Positions 8,803-16,505 of a stretch of DNA of 64,000 nucleotides are shown here, one piece after another. The number at the start of each line of letters is the position of its first letter. The stretch's first letter is position 1. The position numbers and the translations under genes are program-made. The notes below the pieces were generated by a model. That model was not told the origin of the DNA, did not search any database, and worked only from the letters and a program-made list of their open reading frames with translations. Source of the stretch: Planctomycetota bacterium (GTDB lineage Bacteria; Planctomycetota; UBA8742; UBA2392); assembly GCA_019912315.1 (NCBI GenBank), contig JAIOJA010000006.1, positions 24,251 through 88,250 on the forward strand, read 5' to 3'.

Positions 8803-9207
8803 ATGCCCGGCGATGACGACACCAGCATCGAGTGGCTTGAGCGCGACTCGCGCCCGTGGGTGCTGTTCGCCCTTCAGCCCGACCAACTGACAGCGCGCAT
8901 GACCATCACGTACCTCGAGGCGGGCGGCATCGAAGCGCGCGTGGGCACCACCAGCGGTCACTACTGCGTCGAAGTGCCCCAAGGGCAGCTTGAGCAGGCC
9001 CGCGCTGTCTACACGCCGGCCGAAAGCGGTGTCATGCCTCCCATGCAGGAAATCAGCCGCAAGACCGGGGTTCACACAGGCGTGCACCTCAAGCTCCGCC
9101 TGACCGAGCCCCGGCGAAAAGAACGCAAGCGGGCCATCGGCAAATGGGCGTTGCGGCTGGCCGTGGTCGCGGGCATCACCGCGCTGCTGCTGCTGATCAT
9201 TGACTGA
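8803..9207 (+). CDS. Small tail-anchored protein with a DUF2007-like domain
   Basis: 134 residues. Residues 15-65 resemble the DUF2007 'putative signal transducing protein' fold, in particular YLEAGGIEARVG followed by a short beta strand and an EQARAVY helix. A basic stretch (EPRRKERKRAIGKW) precedes a single C-terminal hydrophobic helix (about residues 113-133), so it is likely anchored in the cytoplasmic membrane by its tail. Function unknown; the DUF2007 match is by eye and tentative. It follows the previous gene by one base. Confidence 0.6.
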   Translation: MPGDDDTSIEWLERDSRPWVLFALQPDQLTARMTITYLEAGGIEARVGTTSGHYCVEVPQGQLEQARAVYTPAESGVMPPMQEISRKTGVHTGVHLKLRLTEPRRKERKRAIGKWALRLAVVAGITALLLLIID

Positions 9208-9311
9208 CTGCGGACTGACTGCGGACTGATTGACTGAACCGTCCGGGCTGACTCCCGTTAATCACCACCATACCCATTCACCCTTTCCAACCACTCCGGG
9301 AGGAACCGCTC

Positions 9312-10538
9312 ATGTTACTACGCCCTGTGCTGACCGCCGCGATCGCGGGCGGCTGTCTGTTGCTTTCCGCCACACAGGCGGATGCCAAACCCAAGAAAAC
9401 GGAAAAGAAAGAGTACACCATTGAGCAGGTAAACCTGCGCATCACGGCCGGCCTTGAATGGTTCGCGGACCACCAGAATGAGGACGGCAGCTGGAGCATG
9501 AAGGACTTCAGCACGTCCAGCCTCCGCGTGCGCGCGAAACGGACCCACAACGCGAGGTGGGTCACACCGGGTGAGCCGGAAGGCGACAGCGCGAATGTCG
9601 AGAACCAGAACGTGGCGGCGACGGCTCTTGCGCTGCTGTGTTTCGCGGGCATGGGCTATGACCACAAGGAAGGTGACTACCGCGAGTACGTACGCAGGGG
9701 CATCCTGCACCTTCGCAAGGTTCAGGACAGCAATGGCTGCTTCGGCGAGGCGGCGAAAGCTTGCGTCGTACATGATTCTGCCATGGCGACCATGGCGCTC
9801 GCGGAGATGTACGGGCTTTCCGCCGACGCAATCCTGAAACCAACCGTGGACAAGGGCGTCGAGTACCTGCTGAACGCCCGCAATGACGACGCCGGCTGGC
9901 GCTACGGGATCAAGCCTGGCGACAACGACACACAAATGACCGGCTGGTGCCTGCTCGCGCTGAAATCCGCAAGTATGGCGGGTATCGAAGCCGACTACGC
10001 CCCGGCCTGGGAGGGCGGGCTGAAGTTCATGGAATCCATGACCATCGAAATGGACGGGGTTCCTCGCACCGGCTATGCCCAGCCCGGCGCCGGTTCGCCG
10101 CGCAATCGCGCAACCGCCACATGGGAAAAGACGCCCGACATGGACGCCGTGTATGTCTTGTGCCGCCTGTTTTCCGGCGACAAGGACTGGGGCACCAAGA
10201 ACAAGGATCTCAAGAAGCAGGCCGCGCTGTTCAATGCAAACCTTCCCAAGTGGGAGGAAAAGAAAGTTGACCTGGCCTACTGGTACTACGCGACGCTGGC
10301 CATGTACCAGTACGGCGGAAAGGACTGGGACACCTGGGTTGAGTCCCTGCTCGAGGCGCTGATGGAAAACCAGCGCGGCTACGCCGAAGGCGAAGAAGAC
10401 ACCTTCGAGGCGGTGCTGGACGAGCACGGCAGTTGGGATTCCGTCGGCGTCTGGCATCCGACAGGCGGAAGAATCTGGAGTACGGCCGCGAACACGCTGA
10501 TGTTGCAGATTGTCGCGCGCTACATGCGCCTGAAATGA
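9312..10538 (+). CDS. Secreted prenyltransferase/squalene-oxidase-repeat protein (paralogue 1)
   Basis: 408 residues with a signal peptide (MLLRPVLTAAIAGGCLLLSA, cleavage near ADA-K). The mature part has repeats of the squalene-cyclase/prenyltransferase-beta alpha-alpha barrel type: GLEWFADHQNEDGSWS, GILHLRKVQDSNGCFG, GVEYLLNARNDDAGWRYG. These QxxDGSW-type motifs are structural. No cyclase DxDD motif is visible, so it is probably not a cyclase but a secreted barrel protein of unknown role. ATG at 9312 follows GGGAGG. It is paralogous to the next gene. Confidence 0.8.
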   Translation: MLLRPVLTAAIAGGCLLLSATQADAKPKKTEKKEYTIEQVNLRITAGLEWFADHQNEDGSWSMKDFSTSSLRVRAKRTHNARWVTPGEPEGDSANVENQNVAATALALLCFAGMGYDHKEGDYREYVRRGILHLRKVQDSNGCFGEAAKACVVHDSAMATMALAEMYGLSADAILKPTVDKGVEYLLNARNDDAGWRYGIKPGDNDTQMTGWCLLALKSASMAGIEADYAPAWEGGLKFMESMTIEMDGVPRTGYAQPGAGSPRNRATATWEKTPDMDAVYVLCRLFSGDKDWGTKNKDLKKQAALFNANLPKWEEKKVDLAYWYYATLAMYQYGGKDWDTWVESLLEALMENQRGYAEGEEDTFEAVLDEHGSWDSVGVWHPTGGRIWSTAANTLMLQIVARYMRLK

Positions 10539-10654
10539 AGGTGCTGGTGCGGGCCGGGGTTGTGTCTTCGAATCTGTGGTAACCAAACCGCGCTTCATTC
10601 GTATACTGAGTGGCAACCCCGACAGGGGGCTTCGCTCTTGGGAGGCCATGAAGC

Positions 10655-11845
10655 ATGACCCGAAGCACCTTGATCGCAGCCCTGCTGGTTTCACTTTGTG
10701 TGGGCGCATCCGCCGTTGCGCAGAATTCGCCCGAGTTCGGCCCGCGGGGCACAGAAGAGATACGCGACCCCAAGCCCACCGCCGCGGACATGCAGGTGCA
10801 GAAGGCGGTTGAAAACGGGCTGAAGCACCTTGCGAGCATCCAGAACAACGACGGGAGTTGGAGCAACGACGTCGGCAACAAACTGGGCACCGGCTACCAG
10901 CGCAACATTGACGGCATCGGTAAGCCGCACCTCGGCGTCACGGCAATCACCTGCATGGCGTTCATGGCATCCGGGCACACACCGGACCGGGGCGAGTACC
11001 ACCGCAACGTCGCCCACGGGCTTGCGTTTGTGCTGTCGAACATTGACCGCGACACCGGCTGGATCAGCCAGTACGGCACGCGCATGTACAGCCACGCGTT
11101 CTGCAGCATGTTTCTGTCGGAGGTCTACGGGCAGACACGCGACCCGGTGGTGCTGAGCCACCTGCGCAACGCGATTCGCTTCATTGTCGAGTCGCAGAAC
11201 CAGCAGGGCGCCTGGCGCTATATCCCAAACCAGTCCGACAGCGACATGTCGATCTGCGTCTGCCAGTTGCAGGCACTTCGCGCGGCGGCGAACGTCGGCG
11301 TGCTGGTGCCGGACACTGCCATCGAGGCCGCGAAAGACTACGTTCGCTCCAGCTACAATCACTACAGCATGAAGGGCAGCTTCAAGTACCAGATTGACTG
11401 GGATGACCGCAGCACCTTCGCCTTGACCGCCGCTGGCGTAGTGGCACTGCAAAGCCTTGGTGAATACGACACGCACACATACGAGGGCCCTACCGGGCAG
11501 CGCGTTACGCTCGACCTGAACGGCAGTATCCGCTACCTGCAATCAAGCCGCCCGGATCAATACGCCGGCAACCTTGTGCCCGGCACGCGCATCTGCGACT
11601 ACGGTTTCTGGTACGGGCATTACTACGCGGCCCAGGCGATGTACCAGTACCAGTTCAAAAGCAAGCGCACCTGGGACGAGTGGAGCGAGATGAACCGCAA
11701 GCACTTCCTGAAACTTCAGCACACCAACGGCGCCTGGAGCGACGAAATCGGCGGCTTTGACCCGGCCAAGAACGCGTACGCGACGGCAATGGCCTGCCTG
11801 ATCCTCAGCATTCCGCGCGGGTACCTGCCGATCTTCCAAAACTAA
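10655..11845 (+). CDS. Secreted prenyltransferase/squalene-oxidase-repeat protein (paralogue 2)
   Basis: 396 residues with a signal peptide (STLIAALLVSLCVGASAVAQ). Repeats match its neighbour: GLKHLASIQNNDGSWSND, ESQNQQGAWRYIPNQSDSD, HFLKLQHTNGAWSDE. Both proteins share the central W-R-Y/IP...D-x-(Q/S)-M pattern and end near a Y-x-P/R tail, so this looks like a tandem duplication that has diverged. No catalytic motif is evident. The following amrS gene starts 18 bp after its stop and is probably co-transcribed. Confidence 0.8.
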   Translation: MTRSTLIAALLVSLCVGASAVAQNSPEFGPRGTEEIRDPKPTAADMQVQKAVENGLKHLASIQNNDGSWSNDVGNKLGTGYQRNIDGIGKPHLGVTAITCMAFMASGHTPDRGEYHRNVAHGLAFVLSNIDRDTGWISQYGTRMYSHAFCSMFLSEVYGQTRDPVVLSHLRNAIRFIVESQNQQGAWRYIPNQSDSDMSICVCQLQALRAAANVGVLVPDTAIEAAKDYVRSSYNHYSMKGSFKYQIDWDDRSTFALTAAGVVALQSLGEYDTHTYEGPTGQRVTLDLNGSIRYLQSSRPDQYAGNLVPGTRICDYGFWYGHYYAAQAMYQYQFKSKRTWDEWSEMNRKHFLKLQHTNGAWSDEIGGFDPAKNAYATAMACLILSIPRGYLPIFQN

Positions 11846-11863
11846 GTCGGCCCCGCAGAAGAC

Positions 11864-12961
11864 ATGACAGACGACTTCGACCCACGCTTTACCGTAAAAA
11901 CGAAGCACTGGCGCAAGCTGCCGGATGGGCGTGTGCAATGCGATATCTGCCCGCGCGAGTGCAAACTGCGGGACGGGCAGCGAGGCTTCTGTTTCGTGCG
12001 GGCAGCACAGGGCGGCGAAATCCTGCTCACGACTTACGGGCGCAGCAGCGGCTTCTGCATCGACCCCATTGAAAAGAAGCCGCTGAATCACTTTCTGCCC
12101 GGAACGCCGATCCTCAGCTTCGGGACGGCCGGCTGCAACCTCGGCTGCCGCTTCTGCCAGAACTGGGACATCAGCAAAAGCCGCGAAGTTCACACATTGA
12201 CCGACCAGGCCAGCCCCGATGTCATCGCGCACGCCGCTGAACAACTGGGCTGCCGCAGCGTCGCCTTCACATACAACGACCCGGTGATTTTCCACGAATA
12301 CGCGATCGACGTCGCGAAGGCCTGCCGTGCGCGCGGCATCAAGACCGTCGCCGTGACGGCGGGCTACCAGTGCGCCGACGCGCGACGAGAGTTCTATCAG
12401 TATATGGACGCGGCAAACGTGGACCTCAAGGGCTTCACGGAAGAGTTTTATCAGCGCGTCTGCATCGCAAAGCTGGACCCGGTGCTGGAGACGCTCAAAT
12501 ATCTGAAGCACGAAACGGACGTCTGGTTTGAAATCACCACACTGATCATCCCGACCAAAAACGACAGCGACGATGAACTGAAACGTATGACTGAGTGGGT
12601 CGTGCGCGAGCTGGGCCCCGACGTGCCGATGCACTTCTCAGCCTTCCACCCCGACTTCAAAATGCTGGATCTGCCGCCGACGCCCGAGCAGACGCTGCGG
12701 CGCGCCCGCGAAATCGCCATGCAGCAGGGCGTGCGCTACGCCTACACCGGCAACGTACATGACGCGCAAGGTGACACGACCTTTTGCCACGCATGCAACG
12801 AACCGTTGATCGTCCGCGACTGGTACAACCTTGATCGCTGGAACCTGCAAGCCGGCAAGTGCGCGAAATGCAACACGCCCGTGGCGGGCGTGTTCGAGGA
12901 TCAGCCGGGCAACTGGGGTGCGCGCCGACAGCCGGTAAGACTGGCCGACTTCGCCGCATGA
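11864..12961 (+). CDS. amrS: AmmeMemoRadiSam-system radical SAM enzyme (AmrS)
   Basis: 365-residue radical SAM protein. The [4Fe-4S]/SAM motif CNLGCRFCQNW (C-x3-C-x2-C) is at about residues 90-100. An N-terminal cysteine cluster (CDICPRECKLRDGQRGFC) and two C-terminal CxxC pairs (FCHACN, CAKCN) are typical of the AmrS family, related to pyruvate-formate-lyase activases. The substrate is unknown; its usual partners MEMO1 and AMMECR1 are not seen nearby. It follows two secreted barrel proteins by 18 bp. A functional link to them would be inference only. Confidence 0.9.
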   Translation: MTDDFDPRFTVKTKHWRKLPDGRVQCDICPRECKLRDGQRGFCFVRAAQGGEILLTTYGRSSGFCIDPIEKKPLNHFLPGTPILSFGTAGCNLGCRFCQNWDISKSREVHTLTDQASPDVIAHAAEQLGCRSVAFTYNDPVIFHEYAIDVAKACRARGIKTVAVTAGYQCADARREFYQYMDAANVDLKGFTEEFYQRVCIAKLDPVLETLKYLKHETDVWFEITTLIIPTKNDSDDELKRMTEWVVRELGPDVPMHFSAFHPDFKMLDLPPTPEQTLRRAREIAMQQGVRYAYTGNVHDAQGDTTFCHACNEPLIVRDWYNLDRWNLQAGKCAKCNTPVAGVFEDQPGNWGARRQPVRLADFAA

Positions 12962-13294
12962 TCATTCCAGCGCCGTGAGCATCGCGGCGATCTGATCGCG
13001 CGCATCAAGCGTCAGATCGTCCCGTGATTGCAGGGCCTGCAAGCCGATCTTCAGGTGGCTCAACTTGCCGCGCATCCTCTCGTTGTCGTCGGCCATGCCC
13101 TGGTTGAACGCGCCGCCGATGTCGATGCCCTCGCCCTGCATATCTTCCGTCGCCAGCCGAAGCCCTTCCTTGAGCCCAGCGTCGTAGGCCGCGCCCTGCT
13201 TGGCAATGACATCTTCGGTAACCAGATGCATGGTGACGATGACCCCGATCAGCCCGATGATCAGCCCGCCGATAAACCCGCCCGCAATCTTCAT
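12962..13294 (-). CDS. Small membrane-anchored hypothetical protein
   Basis: 110 residues. One N-terminal transmembrane helix rich in glycine (GGFIGGLIIGLIGVIVTM, a glycine-zipper pattern) is followed by a charged helical tail ending in KLSHLKIGLQALQSRDDLTLD. No family recognised. Its ATG overlaps the stop of the large upstream gene by 4 bp (ATGA), so the two are coupled. Its stop directly abuts the convergent amrS gene at 12961. Confidence 0.65.
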   Translation of the reverse strand: MKIAGGFIGGLIIGLIGVIVTMHLVTEDVIAKQGAAYDAGLKEGLRLATEDMQGEGIDIGGAFNQGMADDNERMRGKLSHLKIGLQALQSRDDLTLDARDQIAAMLTALE

Positions 13295-16200
13295 TCGCTA
13301 CCCCTGGCCTCGGGCTCAATGATCACTTCCAGCCCGCTCGAGATGTTTTCCGCCCCTACAGTGAACTGCAACTCGGCCTTCTTCATGCCACGGTTCGTGA
13401 CAACCAAAGTGTACGTCCCTGGTATCACGTCGTAGATGTCAACGTGACCAACAAAAGTTCCGCCGCCGAAAAACAGACCGGCCATGCGCCCCTGTTCATC
13501 GAACAGGTAACTAAGCGGCCCGCCGATCATGATCGGGCCATCGTCCACGCGCTTCATGGCAACACGCACGGTAACGCCCTTGGTGACGACTGTGAAGTTC
13601 GCCTCCACGGGCGAGTTGTCTGACGCAACCGTCACCACTTCGCTGAAGCCCATGCCCGTAGCCGCCTCGTCCTGGTAGCCGCCGACGCGCACCTGCATCT
13701 GCGCGCCGTTTTCGAGGCGCTCGGCAGTGTAGAAGCCGTCGTCGTCAGTCACCACGTAGGCAGCCAGCAAGGCGCGCGGGAAATTTGCGCTCAAATTCGT
13801 GACGGCCACACGCGCGCGTTTAACTGGCTGCCCGTCCGGGTAAGTTATGCGCCCGGTGATCACGCCGGTAATCTGCGGCAACTGCACGTTCTTCGTCGTC
13901 CAGCCTGCCTTTGACACGTCAACATCAACGGCAAACTGGGCCGCCGTGTCGCCCTGTGTCTTGAGTGCGCAGAACACCCACGTGCCGGGAAACAGGTTGG
14001 CCAGCTCGTAGTCGCCGTTCGGGCCTGTGTGAATGGTGCTGGTCCAGTACACGTTGTCACGCCGGTAGACGTACACGCCCGCATTGGCGTGAGGCTGCCC
14101 GTCGCTGCGCATCAGCTTGCCCTTGAGGTGGCACACACGCCCGATCTCGATGTCGTGTGTCAAACCTTCTTCGGTCAACTCCACTGCGCGCGGAGCGTAA
14201 TGAAAGTCAGGTAGCCCGATGAAGTAACGCCCGAGGGGCAGGCTGTCAGTCTGGTACGCGCCGACCGTGTCGGTGTAGATGGTGGTGACCAGCTTCGTTG
14301 TGCCCCAGATTTCGAGCTTGGTCGCGCCCGGCACCGGCTCGCCCTCACTGGTAACGACGCCACTGATCGTGCTGCCGCGAGTCAGAAGAATCTCCTGCGG
14401 CGGCTGATCTTCCAGCTTGCTTGTGATGTCGGCATTCACCTTCTGCTCAATGGTCGCGTAGCCTGTCTTTTCGACACGCACGTCAACTTTCATAGATGAC
14501 AGCTCAACGAGGTGGGCCAAGCCGTCCGCGCCGGTGATGTGCACCTGCGCGTAGGCCAGCACGGTGACTTTCGCGCCTTCAACAGGCTCGCCCGTTTCTT
14601 CTTCTTTAATCAGCAAGTGGGCTTCGAAGTTCGCGCTGCTTAGCTCGATGTTCAGCTCGATCTCATGCTCAGCGGGCGTCGGCGTTATGCGGATCGCGTT
14701 GCCCAGGAAGGCCGGGTGCAGCACACGCACGATGAACTCCTCGGCGCTCAATCCCTCCAGGCGATACCTGCCCTCCGCGTCACTGAGGGTCTTGATCGCC
14801 CCCGCGCTGATGTCCGCGCCTGCGATAACGCTTTCGGGCTCACCTGCCTTGTGAACCACGCCGTACACCATGTAGCCCAGGTCCATGTACAGTTCACCGA
14901 CATCGACCTCACCGCCCGGCGCAGGCGTGTAGTCCGCGCGCACTTCTGCGAGGCCGGTGCTTTGTACGCGCAACTGCACGGCCTCCACGACGGCCTCGCA
15001 CCAGAAGTTGCCCTCAGCGTTCGGGCCGACGCTCTGCACGACCTTCTTGTATTTGCCGCCGGCATCGTAGGTGTAGAAAGACGCCGTCTGGATCGGCACG
15101 CCCGCCCTGGTCAACAGTCGCCCGCGCACGACTACGTTGCCACTCGGCGCCAGCTCAAAATTCACATTCTCGGCGCCGCTTCGCACGAGCGTCTTGTTGG
15201 CAGCCTTGAAACCGGGCGCGATCACGCTGATGGTGTTGTGCTGGCTTTCGGGCTGGCACTTGACGGCATAAAAACCGGCGGCGTCGGTGAGCGTTTCTGT
15301 GTGGAAGTACTGGGCCGGCTCGGCGCGGAAGTCGCAACTGATCTTGGCGTTCGCGATCGGGTTGCCGCCCTGGTCGCTGACGGTGCCGCTGATGACCGCG
15401 CCGGGCGAAAGCTCGATCACCAGGCTTTCCGGCGGCTCGACGTTGTTGAGTATGCGCGGCGCGAACCCTTCCAGTGAAATCTGCAACCGGTACGGCGACG
15501 GCGTCAGCTTCTCGAACGCAAAGGCCCCGCCCGCGTCGGTCTGCTTGGCGTCCTGCGTCTTGTACGTCCGCCCGAACTCGTCGCCGCTGCCGAGCAGAGT
15601 CACGCTCGCGCCGTCCAGCGGCAGCCCGGTTTCGGCATGTCGCACAACGCCGCGGATCGCCGTGTCACGCGGCAGCACCAGCGGCGACTTCAGCTTCGTC
15701 GCGCCGGGGGCAAGCTTGGTGTTTACGGACTTGCTGGTGTCGCCGTAGGCGTTGCTCGCGGTCAGCACAATCGGCTGACCTGACGGCAGCTTCGCAAACG
15801 TGAAGGCGCCTTCGTCATTCGTCTTGACCGTAACGGCCTGCCCGCCAACTTCCTGGGCCTGGACGGTCGCGTCGGGGTAGGGGCTGCCGAAGTCGTCGAC
15901 AACCAGCCCGCTGAGTTCGGCGGGATCAGGCTCTTCTGCGTCGTCGGGATCGGTTTCGCGCTCGTTGGGATCGGTGCCCTCGGTTCCGTTTGGACTGCCT
16001 TTTCCGGTTTGGTCAGTCCCACCTGATTCCCCCGCCTTGCCGGGAGGGGTTTGGCCTTCGGCTATGGGGCGGCCGAACTCATCGACGTATACGCGCTTGC
16101 CGTCCGGCGTGAGGACGTAGCGGCGTCCGTCCGGGTCGATGTAGATGCGCTGACCGTCGGGGCCGCTAATGTAAGGCCCGTGTTCGTCCTCGCCGTCGAA

Positions 16201-16392
16201 TTGGATGTCGCGCGGTGTGGTATACTGATCGGCGAAGGGATCGTCGACGCCTGCAACGGTGATGTTGCCTGCGCGCTCGTTGCCTTGGTCGGTGAACAGA
16301 CCGAAAGAACCGCCCCCGATGAAAACCGCGATGCCCGCGAATACAACGACCGCGACCACCGCGAGGGCTAGAATTAGCGTCCTCTGGCTCAT
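13291..16392 (-). CDS. Membrane-anchored multi-domain carboxypeptidase-regulatory-like protein
   Basis: 1033 residues. An N-terminal signal anchor (TLILALAVVAVVVFAGIAVF) is followed by a DGR/DG-rich linker (about residues 55-105), an acidic proline linker, and then eight or more beta-sandwich domains of the CarboxypepD_reg/Cna-B type over residues about 140-1000. Each has a recurring pattern such as GVVRHAETGLPLDGASVTLLG, GTVSDQGGNPIANAKI, GRITYPDGQPVKRARVAVTN, followed by D-x-x-G-x-Y/F. These domains are extracellular stalks in known proteins; no catalytic domain is seen. I chose the ATG at 16392 (MSQRT) with GGGAG upstream, rather than an in-frame start at 16425. It overlaps the next small gene by 4 bp. 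Confidence 0.8.
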   Translation of the reverse strand: MSQRTLILALAVVAVVVFAGIAVFIGGGSFGLFTDQGNERAGNITVAGVDDPFADQYTTPRDIQFDGEDEHGPYISGPDGQRIYIDPDGRRYVLTPDGKRVYVDEFGRPIAEGQTPPGKAGESGGTDQTGKGSPNGTEGTDPNERETDPDDAEEPDPAELSGLVVDDFGSPYPDATVQAQEVGGQAVTVKTNDEGAFTFAKLPSGQPIVLTASNAYGDTSKSVNTKLAPGATKLKSPLVLPRDTAIRGVVRHAETGLPLDGASVTLLGSGDEFGRTYKTQDAKQTDAGGAFAFEKLTPSPYRLQISLEGFAPRILNNVEPPESLVIELSPGAVISGTVSDQGGNPIANAKISCDFRAEPAQYFHTETLTDAAGFYAVKCQPESQHNTISVIAPGFKAANKTLVRSGAENVNFELAPSGNVVVRGRLLTRAGVPIQTASFYTYDAGGKYKKVVQSVGPNAEGNFWCEAVVEAVQLRVQSTGLAEVRADYTPAPGGEVDVGELYMDLGYMVYGVVHKAGEPESVIAGADISAGAIKTLSDAEGRYRLEGLSAEEFIVRVLHPAFLGNAIRITPTPAEHEIELNIELSSANFEAHLLIKEEETGEPVEGAKVTVLAYAQVHITGADGLAHLVELSSMKVDVRVEKTGYATIEQKVNADITSKLEDQPPQEILLTRGSTISGVVTSEGEPVPGATKLEIWGTTKLVTTIYTDTVGAYQTDSLPLGRYFIGLPDFHYAPRAVELTEEGLTHDIEIGRVCHLKGKLMRSDGQPHANAGVYVYRRDNVYWTSTIHTGPNGDYELANLFPGTWVFCALKTQGDTAAQFAVDVDVSKAGWTTKNVQLPQITGVITGRITYPDGQPVKRARVAVTNLSANFPRALLAAYVVTDDDGFYTAERLENGAQMQVRVGGYQDEAATGMGFSEVVTVASDNSPVEANFTVVTKGVTVRVAMKRVDDGPIMIGGPLSYLFDEQGRMAGLFFGGGTFVGHVDIYDVIPGTYTLVVTNRGMKKAELQFTVGAENISSGLEVIIEPEARGSE

Positions 16393-16505
16393 GCTGATCT
16401 CCCAGAGGCTGGGCCCCCGGCTCAAAATTCATTTGGCGTCGAGTCGATTCCGTAGCAGGTTAACGAGCGGCAGCCCGGAATGCCCAACAAAATCAGGAGT
16501 GAACC

